Positions 46,219 through 54,934 of a stretch of DNA of 64,000 nt are shown one piece after another. The stretch spans positions 310,001 through 374,000 of the forward strand of contig JACKNG010000001.1 in NCBI GenBank assembly GCA_024235015.1, given 5' to 3'. Under the pieces are notes generated by a model that saw nothing but the letters and a program-made list of their open reading frames with translations, did no database searches and was not told the DNA's origin. A program made the position numbers and the translations under genes. The first letter of the stretch is position 1, and every line of letters starts with the position of its first letter. Origin of the DNA: Gammaproteobacteria bacterium (GTDB taxonomy: Bacteria; Pseudomonadota; Gammaproteobacteria; Ga0077536).

Positions 46219-47142
46219 ATGACCGGTGCTACCCGCGCGGGCGGCTCCCGCGCCAGTTCCCACGCCCGCGGCTGGGCGCGCGTCGCGCGCGCGGTGGCCT
46301 GGCCGGGCCTGCTGCTGAGCTGCTCGGCGATCCTCGCGACCGGCTTCGCCCTTGGCCACGAAACCCTGTTCTTCAACCTCTCCTACGCCTGGATCGTGTG
46401 CTGGCTGCTGCTGGCCGAGCGCACGCTCGGTTACCGCGCGGACTGGCAACGCCCGGACGGCCAGCTGCGCGCCGACCTCGCGCACACCGTGCTGAACAAG
46501 GGCCTGGTACAGCTGCTCATCGTCAGCATTCTCGCCACCGGCGTGCTCGACCACGCCGCGCCGACGGGGCTCGGCGCCTGGCCGCTGGCCGCACAGGTGG
46601 TGTTCGGGCTGGTCGCCTCGGAGTTCGGCCTCTACTGGGCCCACCGTCTCGGCCACGAATGGCCGTGGTTGTGGCGCTTCCACGCCGTCCATCACAGCGT
46701 GCGCAAGCTGTGGCTGGTCAACACCGGGCGCTTTCACTTCGTCGACTCGCTGGAGAGCGTGCTGTTCAGCCTGCCCTTCCTGCTGCTGACCGGCCTGTCG
46801 ATGGACGCCATCGTGTGGGTCAGCGCCATCACCGCCTACATCGGCATCCTCACCCACTGCAACGTCGACATGCGCTGCGGCGCGCTCAGCCTCGTGTTCA
46901 ACACCCCGGAGCTGCATCGCTGGCACCACGCCATCGACCCCGCCATCGGCAACAACAACTACGGCGAGAACCTGATGCTGTGGGACCAGCTGTTCGGTAC
47001 CTATTACCGCCGCCCGGGCCTCGCCGTCGACACCATCGGCATCGCCGACTACATGCCCCCGGGCTTCCTCGCCCAGCTCGCGCTGCCGTTCCGCTGGCGG
47101 CGGGTTCAGGCCGCCTTCGCCGGCGTCGACGAGGCCGCGTGA
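46219..47142 (+). CDS. Sterol desaturase/fatty-acid hydroxylase family protein
   Basis: A 307-residue membrane di-iron enzyme. The His boxes are WAHRLGHE (HxxxH), FHAVHHS (HxxHH) and LHRWHHA (HxxHH), in the order and spacing of the family. About four hydrophobic segments surround them. It should hydroxylate or desaturate a lipid. It starts 2 bp after the secreted-protein gene. Its 3' end overlaps the convergent ferritin-like gene by 37 bp, an uncommon tail-to-tail coding overlap. Lipid substrate unknown. Confidence 0.9.
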   Translation: MTGATRAGGSRASSHARGWARVARAVAWPGLLLSCSAILATGFALGHETLFFNLSYAWIVCWLLLAERTLGYRADWQRPDGQLRADLAHTVLNKGLVQLLIVSILATGVLDHAAPTGLGAWPLAAQVVFGLVASEFGLYWAHRLGHEWPWLWRFHAVHHSVRKLWLVNTGRFHFVDSLESVLFSLPFLLLTGLSMDAIVWVSAITAYIGILTHCNVDMRCGALSLVFNTPELHRWHHAIDPAIGNNNYGENLMLWDQLFGTYYRRPGLAVDTIGIADYMPPGFLAQLALPFRWRRVQAAFAGVDEAA

Positions 47143-47936
47143 GCGCGCCCGGCGCGCTGCAACCACCACCAGCCGAGCCGTCCGCACCAGCGCGTGAGCG
47201 GCGCGCCCGGACGCGCGCCGATGGCACCCGCGATCATGTGCACCGCGGTGTGCACGTGACGACGGCCGTACAGCGTGCCCACGATCGCCTGGTAGCGACC
47301 GGCGCAGGCGGCGCGATCGTAGGCCGGGGGGGCCGCGCGCGGTGCCTCGTTGGCGGCATACCAGGCGCGGCCGAGCTCGTCGTCGCCGGTCTCGACCACC
47401 CGCCCGAGCGCGACCTGCAGCCGTCGCCACAGGGCCGGTCGCGGATAGCGCTGGTAATGGGTGTGGAACAGGCGGTAATGATGGGCCTCGTCCTGGGCGA
47501 TGCGCTGGCAGATCTGGCGCAGCACCGGTTCCGCGGTGGCGTCGCGCAACGCCGAGTAATACGAGCAGGTGCCGGACTCGACCACGCAGCGGGCGAGCAG
47601 TTCGCCGGCGCGCGAGCCGCGCACCGAGGCGCTGACTTCCAGCGGCAGGCGGTAGTGCGCGCGGAAATGCGCCAGCGCGGCGGCGAAATCGAAGTCCGCA
47701 TCGACCAGCATGGCCCAGCGGCCGAGCGCCGCGCCGTGCTGCGCCTCCTCCTCCCCCCACCGGCTCGCTGCCGCGCAGAAGGCGTCATCACCCTGAAACA
47801 CGTTGTGCAGATACTCGACGTAATCCGCGCTGTTGGCCTCGACCAGGGCCGCGGTCTTGACCGCCGCCAGCAGGTCCGGGGGGACGCGGGCGGCCTCGAG
47901 CCGGCTCCAATCGATGTCGTCGAGCGTCCAGCGCAT
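47106..47936 (-). CDS. Ferritin-like di-iron protein
   Basis: A 276-residue helical protein with an acyl-ACP-desaturase/ferritin-like ligand set: Glu33, Glu64 with His67 (EEEAQHG), Glu120, and Glu150 with His153 (DEAHHYR). These give the E, ExxH, E, ExxH order of di-iron carboxylate enzymes. The C-terminal 60 residues are Arg/Ala-rich. The ATG at 47936 was chosen as the only Met ahead of the first ligand helix that does not require long non-homologous sequence. It converges on, and overlaps, the sterol-desaturase-like gene. Substrate unknown; oxygen-dependent chemistry is likely. Confidence 0.8.
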   Translation of the reverse strand: MRWTLDDIDWSRLEAARVPPDLLAAVKTAALVEANSADYVEYLHNVFQGDDAFCAAASRWGEEEAQHGAALGRWAMLVDADFDFAAALAHFRAHYRLPLEVSASVRGSRAGELLARCVVESGTCSYYSALRDATAEPVLRQICQRIAQDEAHHYRLFHTHYQRYPRPALWRRLQVALGRVVETGDDELGRAWYAANEAPRAAPPAYDRAACAGRYQAIVGTLYGRRHVHTAVHMIAGAIGARPGAPLTRWCGRLGWWWLQRAGRAHAASSTPAKAA

Positions 47937-48079
47937 AGCGGGTTCGGCCTCGCAGAGGTGCCGCCGGCAGCCGCGGCAGCACGGGGAATTCAGTATGATC
48001 GGCAGCCACGCCCCGCACATCGGGCCGGGCCGCGGCGCTGCGATTGTAACAAGTGGCCCGCAACCCCGCCGGGAGTCGT

Positions 48080-49957
48080 ATGTCCCACCGTGTCGTTTCC
48101 ACCTCCAGCATGAACAAGACCGCGCCCGCATCGCCGCCGGCCAGCCCGCCGCGCCACCGTTTCACCGTCGCCCCACACCTGCGCGGGCCCTGGCGTCACT
48201 GCGCTCCGCTGGTCGATCGCCTGCTCGCGCTCGACGGCCTCAACGCGCTGTACGAGTCGATCCCGCCGCATCTCGATCCGCACGCCTTCGCCCGCGCCAC
48301 CCTCGACGGCGCCGGGGTCGAGGCGCGCATCGACGCGACCTCGCTCGCGCACATTCCCGCCGACGGGCCGTGCATCGTGGTCGCCAACCATCCCCATGGC
48401 GGGCTCGACGGCGTGGCCATGATCGAGCTGCTCATGCGCCGCCGCCCCGACCTGCGCGTGATGGCCAATCACCTGCTCAAGAGCTTCGCCGAACTGGCCG
48501 AGGTGTTCATCGCCGTCGACCCCTTCGGCGGCAGCCAGGCGGCGCGCTTCAACCTGCGCGCCGTACGCGAAGCCCTGGGCTGGCTGCGCCAGGGCGGCCT
48601 GCTGCTGATCTTCCCCGGCGGCGAGGTCTCGAGCCTGGACCTGCGCCAGCGCCGCATCGTCGACCCGCCGTGGGATGCCGGGGTCGGCTGGCTGGTCGAG
48701 AAGAGCGGCGCGCCGGTCGTACCGGCCCATATCAACGGCCGCAACAGCACCCTGTTCCAGCTCGCCGGCCTGCTCCACCCGGCCGCGCGTACCGCGCTGC
48801 TGGTGCGCGAGATGCTCAATCACCGCGGCACCGTCATCGAGGCACGCTGCGCGCCACCGATCGAGGCCGACACCCTCGCCCTGCTCGGTTCGCGCGAGGC
48901 CATCGGCCCCTACCTGCAGGTCACCAGCGAACTGGTCGGCGCCCGGCGCGCCTACCGCAAACCGCTGCGCCTCGGCGCCGTCTCGCGGCGCCCGCAGCGG
49001 GTCGAGGCGATCGCACCGCCGATCGAACCGGCCACGCTGGCCGGCGAGGTCGCCGCGCTGCCGGCAATGCAACGCCTCGTCACCGCCGGCGATCTCGAGG
49101 TCTGGTACGCGACCGCCGACCAGCTGCCCTGGACCCTGCAGGAGATCGGCCGCCTGCGCGAACTCGCCTTCCGCCAGGTCGGCGAGGGCACCGGCAAGCG
49201 GGTCGACCTCGACCTGTTCGACAGCTACTACCTGCACCTGTTCGTTTGGGATCGGGTGCGCCACCGCATCATCGGCGGCTATCGCCTCGGCGAGGTCGAT
49301 CGCATCCTCGATCGCTACGGTGCCAAGGGGCTCTACGTCGCCTCGCTGTTCCACCTCGCGCCCGAACTCGAGGTCGACCTGCGCGCTGCGCTCGAAGTGG
49401 GGCGTTCCTTTGTCGCGCCCGAGCACCAGCGCAACTACTCGTCGCTGATGCTGCTGTGGAAAGGCATCGGGAGCTACGTCGCGCGCCACCCGCGCCACCG
49501 CGTGCTGTTCGGGCCGGTCAGCATCAGCAACGATTACCACCCGGTCTCGCAGCAGCTCATGGTGCGTTTCCTGCAGCGGCACAGCATGGAGACCGAACGC
49601 GCCAGCCTGGTGCGCGCGCGGCACCCCTTCCAGACGGCGGCGGCGAGCGCGCGCCGCGCCGATCTCGACGTCGGCGACATGCGCATCATCGCCAGCCTGC
49701 TCGCCACCGTCGAAGACGAGGACGTCGGCGTGCCGGTGCTGCTGCGCCAGTACCTCAAGCTGAACGGCCGCCTGCTCGGCTTCAACGTCGATGCTGATTT
49801 CAACAACGCCATCGATTGCCTGCTGTGGGTCGACCTCACCCGCACGGAGCCGCAGTTGCTGCGCAAGTACATGGGCGCGGACGGCGCGACGACCTTCCTC
49901 GCCCACCACGCCGACGACGTTGCGCCGGCTCACGCCGCGCGACGCGGCGCGCCTTGA
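48080..49957 (+). CDS. OlsF-like bifunctional acyltransferase (PlsC plus GNAT-like)
   Basis: A 625-residue two-domain protein. The N-terminal half is a PlsC-type acyltransferase with NHPHGGLD (His104, Asp110) and FPGGE at 178-182. The C-terminal half (about 330-600) is an OlsB/N-acyl-amino-acid-synthase-like GNAT domain: LRELAFRQVGEGTGKRVDLD, FVWDRVRHRIIGGYRLG and GRSFVAPEHQRN. In OlsF the N-terminal domain adds the second acyl group and the C-terminal domain acylates ornithine, together making ornithine lipids without glycerol (family knowledge). A related aminolipid is possible. ATG 48080 follows GGGAG. Confidence 0.86.
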   Translation: MSHRVVSTSSMNKTAPASPPASPPRHRFTVAPHLRGPWRHCAPLVDRLLALDGLNALYESIPPHLDPHAFARATLDGAGVEARIDATSLAHIPADGPCIVVANHPHGGLDGVAMIELLMRRRPDLRVMANHLLKSFAELAEVFIAVDPFGGSQAARFNLRAVREALGWLRQGGLLLIFPGGEVSSLDLRQRRIVDPPWDAGVGWLVEKSGAPVVPAHINGRNSTLFQLAGLLHPAARTALLVREMLNHRGTVIEARCAPPIEADTLALLGSREAIGPYLQVTSELVGARRAYRKPLRLGAVSRRPQRVEAIAPPIEPATLAGEVAALPAMQRLVTAGDLEVWYATADQLPWTLQEIGRLRELAFRQVGEGTGKRVDLDLFDSYYLHLFVWDRVRHRIIGGYRLGEVDRILDRYGAKGLYVASLFHLAPELEVDLRAALEVGRSFVAPEHQRNYSSLMLLWKGIGSYVARHPRHRVLFGPVSISNDYHPVSQQLMVRFLQRHSMETERASLVRARHPFQTAAASARRADLDVGDMRIIASLLATVEDEDVGVPVLLRQYLKLNGRLLGFNVDADFNNAIDCLLWVDLTRTEPQLLRKYMGADGATTFLAHHADDVAPAHAARRGAP

Positions 49958-49991
49958 CTTCGTCAGCGGCGGCGCGCACCATCGCGCCGCC

Positions 49992-50099
49992 ATGAACGCC
50001 GCCAGCCTCATCCGCCCCGTCCGCGCTGCCTGCCCGCGCCGCCTGCGCATGCGCACCGGCAAGCGTGCGCCCGTGCGCCTGCGACGACCTCGTTCCTGA
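49992..50099 (+). CDS. Possible Arg-rich leader peptide
   Basis: A 35-codon open frame (MNAASLIRPVRAACPRRL and onward) with about a dozen Arg residues, ending 21 bases before an intrinsic terminator that precedes the EamA-family transporter gene. The layout resembles an attenuation leader, but there is no clear ribosome binding site and Arg codons are common in chance GC-rich frames. It may be non-coding. Confidence 0.25.
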   Translation: MNAASLIRPVRAACPRRLRMRTGKRAPVRLRRPRS

Positions 50100-50120
50100 C
50101 CGTTTCCCGATCGACGAGAG

Positions 50121-50154
50121 AACCGCAGCGCCAACAGCCCTGCGGTTTTTTTTT
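50121..50154 (+). terminator. Rho-independent terminator
   Basis: AACCGCAG at 50121-50128 pairs perfectly with CTGCGGTT at 50140-50147 around an 11-base loop, followed by nine T residues overlapping the stem end. This is the clearest intrinsic terminator on the plus strand. It ends the acyltransferase transcript and lies 33 bp before the transporter start. Confidence 0.85.
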
Positions 50155-50187
50155 GCCTGCACCATGCCCCGTGCGAAGGACCCCGCC

Positions 50188-51105
50188 ATGAGCGTCCCTG
50201 CCGCCTACGTCACCGTCATCGTCATCTGGTCGACGACCCCGCTCGCCATCAAGTGGAGCACCGAGGAAGTCGGTTTCCTGTTCGGCGCGGTCGCGCGCAT
50301 GACCCTCGGTTTCCTGTGTGTCTACGCCCTGCTGCGCTGGCGGCGCGAGCCGCTGCGCGGTGACGCCCGCGCCCTGCGCGCCTACGCCACCGCCGCGCTC
50401 GGCATCTACGGCGCCATGATCGCCACCTACTGGGCCGCCCAGCACGTGCCGTCCGGCTGGATCTCACTGATCTTCGGCCTCTCGCCGCTGGTCACGGCCG
50501 TGCTCGCCGCGGCCTTGCTCGGCGAGCGCGCGCCGGGCGCACACCGCCTGCTGGCACAGGGCCTCGGCCTCGCCGGTCTCGCCGTGATCTTCTACCGCGG
50601 GGCGGCGATCGGCCCGGACGCGGTGCGCGGCATCGCCGCGCTGGCCTGGGCCACCGCCTGCCATTGCCTGTCGGCGGTGCTGCTCAAGCGCCAGGACCAT
50701 GGCCTGTCGTCGACCGGACTCGCCGCCGGCGGCCTGCTCGCGGCCCTGCCGCCCTACTACCTCAGCTGGTACCTGGGCGGTGCCGAAGTGCCGCACGCCC
50801 TGCCCGGCTACGTGCTCGGTTCGATCGCCTACCTCGGGGTCGTCGCCACCACCTGCGGCTTCACGCTGTATTACTACATCCTGGCGCGACAGAGCCCGGT
50901 GCAGCTCGCCCTGATCACCTTCGTCTCGCCGCTCAGCGCACTGCTGCTCGGGCGCTGGTTGAACGACGAGGCCGTGGACGGGCGCGTGGTGCTCGGGGCG
51001 GGCTGCGTGCTGGGCGCCCTGTTCCTGCACGAGGTGTGGCCGGCGCTGCGGCGTCCGCGTGCGGCCGCGGCACCGCTGCTGGCCGGCGATACCGCCCGGG
51101 GTTGA
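50188..51105 (+). CDS. EamA/DMT-family transporter
   Basis: A 305-residue inner-membrane protein with ten predicted helices and the two EamA repeats typical of the drug/metabolite transporter family. Features are VIVIWSTTPLAIKWS near 11-25, AALGIYGAMIATYWAAQHVPSGW in the first repeat, and ALITFVSPLSALLLGRWLNDEAV near 251-273 in the second. It probably exports an amino acid or similar metabolite. ATG 50188 with a GAAGGA site was preferred to the ATG at 50164. Because a terminator lies just upstream, its own promoter must overlap that region or readthrough must occur. Confidence 0.88.
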   Translation: MSVPAAYVTVIVIWSTTPLAIKWSTEEVGFLFGAVARMTLGFLCVYALLRWRREPLRGDARALRAYATAALGIYGAMIATYWAAQHVPSGWISLIFGLSPLVTAVLAAALLGERAPGAHRLLAQGLGLAGLAVIFYRGAAIGPDAVRGIAALAWATACHCLSAVLLKRQDHGLSSTGLAAGGLLAALPPYYLSWYLGGAEVPHALPGYVLGSIAYLGVVATTCGFTLYYYILARQSPVQLALITFVSPLSALLLGRWLNDEAVDGRVVLGAGCVLGALFLHEVWPALRRPRAAAAPLLAGDTARG

Positions 51106-51212
51106 GCCGGGAGCCGCGCGCGGCGGGGCAGCCCGACCGCGCGGCGGCACCGGCGGAAGCGCGGGGAATCCGGGTTAAGATCGCCCGCCTCAAGTAGCGC
51201 GGAGCCCACCTC

Positions 51213-51605
51213 ATGGACATGAACGTCAACCACAATGCCGAAGTCGAGGTCCATCACCTGCCCGGCCTCGAACACCGCACCCTGGCCGGCGCCCGCGACG
51301 GCCTCGGCCACTTCGAAGTGTGGCGCCAGACCATCGCACCGAAGGCGGCGACCCCGGTCCACCGCCACGACTGCGAGGAAGCCATCGTCATCTTCAGCGG
51401 CGAAGGCGTGTGCCACTGCGGCGGCCGCGAATTTCATTTCAAGGGCAACGACACCCTGCTCATCCCGGCCAACGCGGTGCACCAGATCGTCAATACCGGC
51501 GACGCCGACCTCGAGATCATGGCGACGCTGTCGATGTCACCGGTGCGCGTCGAAACTGCCGACGGGGAACACCTGGCACTGCCCTGGGATCACGGTGTCG
51601 CATGA
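51213..51605 (+). CDS. Cupin-domain protein
   Basis: A 130-residue single-domain cupin. The first motif is TPVHRHDCEEAIVIFSGEG near 47-65, with two His and a Glu as metal ligands; the second is NDTLLIPANAVHQIVNTGD near 79-97 with the fourth ligand His. Small cupins act as isomerases, dioxygenases or sensors. TAAGAT upstream near 51175 is a possible -10 box. It overlaps the hydrolase gene by 4 bp, so both proteins likely serve one pathway. Function not identified. Confidence 0.87.
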   Translation: MDMNVNHNAEVEVHHLPGLEHRTLAGARDGLGHFEVWRQTIAPKAATPVHRHDCEEAIVIFSGEGVCHCGGREFHFKGNDTLLIPANAVHQIVNTGDADLEIMATLSMSPVRVETADGEHLALPWDHGVA

Positions 51606-52414
51606 CGGCGGCCATCGTCACCGACCACGTCCCGGGTGCGCCGCGGCTGGCCTACGACCATGCCGGTCGCGGCGAGACGGTGGTATTCCTGCACGGCATC
51701 GGCGGTAACGCGCGCAACTGGCACCGCCAACTCGACGCCCTCGCCGACGCCTACCACGCGGTGGCCTGGGACGCGCGCGGCTACGGCAACAGCGAGGACT
51801 ACGACGGTCCGCTCGACTTCGCGGATTTCGCCCACGATCTCGCCCGCCTGCTCGACCATCTCGGCGTCGAACGCGCGCACCTGTGCGGGCTGTCGATGGG
51901 CGGGCGCATCATCCTCGATTTCCACGATCGCTACCCGCAGCGCATCGCGAGCCTGGTGCTGGTCGACACCTTCCCCGGTTTCGACGCCTCCTTCACCCAG
52001 GAGGGGCGCGAACGCTTCGTGCGCGAACGCCGCCAGCCCTTGCTCGACGGCAAGGAGCCGGCCGACATCGCGCCCGCGGTGGCGAAATCGCTGGTCTCGC
52101 CGCACGCCCCGCCGAGCGTGGTCGACGAACTCGTCGCCAGCATGTGCGCCCTGCACAAGGCGTCCTACATCAAGACCATCGAGGGCATGACCATGTACCT
52201 GCCGGTGACGGACGTCGCGACCATCGCCGTGCCGGTGCAGATCATCGTCGGCGAGGACGACAAGCTCACCCCGGTCAAGGTCTCGCAGAAAATGGCCGCG
52301 GCGATTCCCGACGCGCGCCTGCTGGTCATGGAACGCACCGGGCATCTGAGCAATCTCGAGCGCCCGGCGGAATTCAACGCCTGCCTGCGCGGTTTTCTCG
52401 ACGGCATCGCCTGA
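51602..52414 (+). CDS. Alpha/beta-fold hydrolase
   Basis: A 270-residue alpha/beta hydrolase like 3-oxoadipate enol-lactonase or carboxylesterase types. The oxyanion motif is HGIGGN near 31-36, the nucleophile elbow GLSMGG with Ser near 97, the acid likely the Asp in GEDDKLTP, and the His in RTGHLSNLERP. It is coupled by a 4-bp overlap to the cupin gene, a pairing seen in ring-cleavage and lactone pathways (inference). It is convergent with the frameshifted small monooxygenase-like gene across a terminator. Confidence 0.88.
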   Translation: MTAAIVTDHVPGAPRLAYDHAGRGETVVFLHGIGGNARNWHRQLDALADAYHAVAWDARGYGNSEDYDGPLDFADFAHDLARLLDHLGVERAHLCGLSMGGRIILDFHDRYPQRIASLVLVDTFPGFDASFTQEGRERFVRERRQPLLDGKEPADIAPAVAKSLVSPHAPPSVVDELVASMCALHKASYIKTIEGMTMYLPVTDVATIAVPVQIIVGEDDKLTPVKVSQKMAAAIPDARLLVMERTGHLSNLERPAEFNACLRGFLDGIA

Positions 52415-52436
52415 GCCGGGACCTACCGCGGGCACA

Positions 52437-52460
52437 AAAAAGGGGCGGCCCTGGCCGCCC
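52437..52460 (-). terminator. Rho-independent terminator (minus strand)
   Basis: GGGCGGCC at 52443-52450 pairs with GGCCGCCC at 52453-52460, and on the minus strand the stem is followed by six T residues (complement of 52437-52442). It lies 26 bp past the stop of the small monooxygenase-like gene and ends its transcript; the stem may also serve the convergent hydrolase. Confidence 0.8.
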
Positions 52461-52485
52461 TTCCCCGCGCCGCTGCGGCGCCGCC

Positions 52486-52799
52486 TCAGGCGGCGACCAG
52501 CGAGACGGTGTTGTTGGTCTCGTGGTCGAGCACGATCGGGCAGTCGAGGTATTCGAGCAGCGGGGCCTGGCCCCAGGCCTCGCCCATGTATAGCTTCCAC
52601 GCCTCGTCGTACCAGGCATCGGCCTTCTCGCGCGATTCCCACAGGTAGATGCCGCCGGCCTGGCTGCCGTCCTCGCTGGTGAGGTTGTACTTGCCGATGA
52701 GGCCGTCGAGACCCGCGTCCTTCGGCGCGGTACCGAGCATCTTCTTCAGTTCTTCGATCTCGGAGTGTTGGTCGGGAACAGGACTCGGGCGACGATCAT
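52486..52799 (-). pseudogene. Frameshifted small monooxygenase-like (YdhR/ABM) gene
   Basis: Two frames together give one protein of about 104 residues. The first frame, from ATG 52799 (site CGAGG), reads MIVARVLFP and then stops early at 52746. The -1 frame continues DQHSEIEELKKML, GLDGLIGKYNL, GGIYLWESREKADAWY and ends VSLVAA at 52486. The joined order matches small dimeric antibiotic-biosynthesis-monooxygenase-like proteins. The switch lies around 52771-52779 and fits loss of one base or a sequencing error. If the frames are not joined, translation could start at ATG 52740, giving 84 residues without the first strand. Confidence 0.7.
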
Positions 52800-52888
52800 G
52801 GGGCGTAGGCCTCGGGAATCACGGGGCTGCGGGGCGGCGCGAACGAATGAAAGGCGCCGGAGTGTGCCCGATCGCGGCGTGGCGCCGT

Positions 52889-53638
52889 TCAGGCGTTCGC
52901 CGCGACCAGGATGGTGAGTGGCCAGCGCACTTCGCGCCGGCCATGGCCGCCCCAGGCCGCGCGCAGCGCTGGTGCGATGTCGGCGACGGGGTCGCCGCCA
53001 CCTGCGCGACGACAGGCCGCCACCGCCGACCACGTGCCGAGGTAGGCCAGCAGGTGTGCAGGCGTCCAGGTCGTGACCATGCGGTCGCTGTAGCGCCGGG
53101 TTGCCGCGAACGGCCACGGCAGGCCGGCATAGGCGGCCTCCACCCAGCGGCGTTCGGGCGGCCACCAGGGGCCGACGATGTCGCGGTAGAAGGTATCGAT
53201 CAAGGCGTCGACCGCGGCCGTCACGCGACACAGGCCGTAGGTCCAGGCGGCGATCCGGCCACCCGGGCGGACCACGCGGCGAGCCTCGGCGTAGAAGGCC
53301 TCGCCGGCGAACCAGTGCAGGGCCTGGGCCACGCTCAGCAGGTCGACCGAGGCCGTCGCCAGTGGCGCCTGCGCGGCGCGCGCGACGAGGCGATGGACGC
53401 CGGCCGCGGGCGGCAGGCGGGCGAGTTGCGCGGCACTCGCATCGGACGCGATGACCGTGCGGAAACGCGCCGCCAGGCCGGCCACGGCCTGGCCGCTGCC
53501 GCTGGCACAATCCCACGCGACTTCGCGCCGCGCGAGGCCGCCGCACACGGTATCGAACAGGCTGTCGGGATAGCGCGGCCGGTAGCGTCGATAGTCCGCC
53601 GCGGTGGCCGAGAAATGATCGCTGAAGCCCTCAGCCAC
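52889..53638 (-). CDS. Class I SAM-dependent methyltransferase
   Basis: A 249-residue methyltransferase of the UbiE/Mll-like small-molecule group. After FSDHFSATAADYRRYRPRYP comes motif I, WDCASGSGQAVAGLA near 39-53, then motif II at ASDAS, and VDLLSVAQALHWF near 93-105 followed by RRVVRPGGRIAAWTYG. It begins at a GTG (53638) that overlaps the diguanylate-cyclase stop by 8 bp, so it is translated from the same message. Substrate unknown. Confidence 0.84.
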   Translation of the reverse strand: MAEGFSDHFSATAADYRRYRPRYPDSLFDTVCGGLARREVAWDCASGSGQAVAGLAARFRTVIASDASAAQLARLPPAAGVHRLVARAAQAPLATASVDLLSVAQALHWFAGEAFYAEARRVVRPGGRIAAWTYGLCRVTAAVDALIDTFYRDIVGPWWPPERRWVEAAYAGLPWPFAATRRYSDRMVTTWTPAHLLAYLGTWSAVAACRRAGGGDPVADIAPALRAAWGGHGRREVRWPLTILVAANA

Positions 53639-54782
53639 CGGCGCCCTGCAGGTAGTCGGCCACCGCGACGTCGAGGTCGTCCTCGTGTTCGAGGCGATTG
53701 CGGCCGCGCTGCTTGGCCCGGTAGAGGGCGGCATCGGCCTGCTGCAGCACGCCGCCGACGTCACACTCGCCGAGGAACTCGTAGTGGGCCATGCCGATCG
53801 ACACCGTCAGGTACCCGCAGTCGGCGGTGGTGTGTTCGAGTCCGAGTTCGCGCACACCCTCGATGATGCTGTCGGCCAGGCGCCGCGCCCCGTCCATGTC
53901 GAGGCCGCCGGAAATGACGCAGAACTCCTCGCCGCCGTAGCGAAAAACGAGGTCGGTGGCACGGCGCGCGCAATGGCGGATGACCCCGGCGACCGCCGCC
54001 AGGGCGCGGTCGCCGGCGACGTGCCCGTAGTGATCGTTGAAGCGCTTGAAGAAGTCGATGTCGATCATGAACAGCGCCAGCGGTTCCTCGCTGCGCCGTG
54101 CGCGGTTGAAGGCGTTGCGGGCGAGATCGTCGAAGAGCTGCCGGTTGTAGGCCTGGGTCAGCGAATCGGTATGCGAGATGTGGGCGATGGTGCGCAGGTT
54201 GCGCTCGTGCTGGCGGGCGAAGAAGTACAGCGCGGCGACGGCCGTGACCTGCGCACTCAGCAGCACCATGATCGACAGCGGTTCGTAGGCGCCGGCGCGG
54301 ACCATGGCGATGACGACGATGCCGACCATGCAGGCCGCTGACCAGGCCAGGCCCTCGCGTGCATCGACCAGGCTGAACGCGGCGATGACGAGCAGGATCT
54401 GCCACGGCTTGTTGTCGAAGCTCTCGTTGCCGAGATACAACCCCAGCATGCAGATGGCGACGCTCGCGGCGAGGAACAGGTGAGCCGCGGTGACGACCTC
54501 GACCAGGCCGCGCCGGAACGCGACGTAGAGCGCGATCACGGCGGCGAAGAAGCCCAGCGATGCGAGGGTGAGCGCATTGATCCCGACCAGGTAATAGGTC
54601 GGCACGATGACCACGGCGGCGCACGCCGTGATCCGCAGGTACAACGCAAGCACCTCGCGGCGGAATTCGAGCAGCTTGTCGCGCCCCGGGTCGACGCCGG
54701 CGGCCGCGACCGCGGGTCTGACTACAGGCACGTGGCCGGGCTCGCGCCGGCCACGGCCACTGGGCTTGGCGTGGGTGTTCAT
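53631..54782 (-). CDS. Membrane diguanylate cyclase 2 (GGEEF)
   Basis: A 383-residue cyclic di-GMP synthase. About six hydrophobic helices span residues 45-188, followed directly by the GGDEF domain (HTDSLTQAYNRQLF). The active site is GGEEF at 283-287 and the inhibitory RxxD site is Arg274-Asp277, five residues before it. The layout parallels the cyclase at 30827 but lacks its long coiled coil. ATG 54782 lies just before a Pro/Arg-rich lead; an upstream in-frame ATG at 54839 is less likely. The methyltransferase gene overlaps its end. Confidence 0.93.
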   Translation of the reverse strand: MNTHAKPSGRGRREPGHVPVVRPAVAAAGVDPGRDKLLEFRREVLALYLRITACAAVVIVPTYYLVGINALTLASLGFFAAVIALYVAFRRGLVEVVTAAHLFLAASVAICMLGLYLGNESFDNKPWQILLVIAAFSLVDAREGLAWSAACMVGIVVIAMVRAGAYEPLSIMVLLSAQVTAVAALYFFARQHERNLRTIAHISHTDSLTQAYNRQLFDDLARNAFNRARRSEEPLALFMIDIDFFKRFNDHYGHVAGDRALAAVAGVIRHCARRATDLVFRYGGEEFCVISGGLDMDGARRLADSIIEGVRELGLEHTTADCGYLTVSIGMAHYEFLGECDVGGVLQQADAALYRAKQRGRNRLEHEDDLDVAVADYLQGAGG

Positions 54783-54934
54783 GACGGGATCATCGTCTGA
54801 CCGGCGGGCGTTTGCCGGGCATGGCGGGCGATCATGCACGATCCATCATATTGCGGCGCACAACGACACCATCTTTTACATCGCCGATCGGTTCGAGCGA
54901 TTACGACCGCCGTGCCACCGGCCCGTCCCACCGG

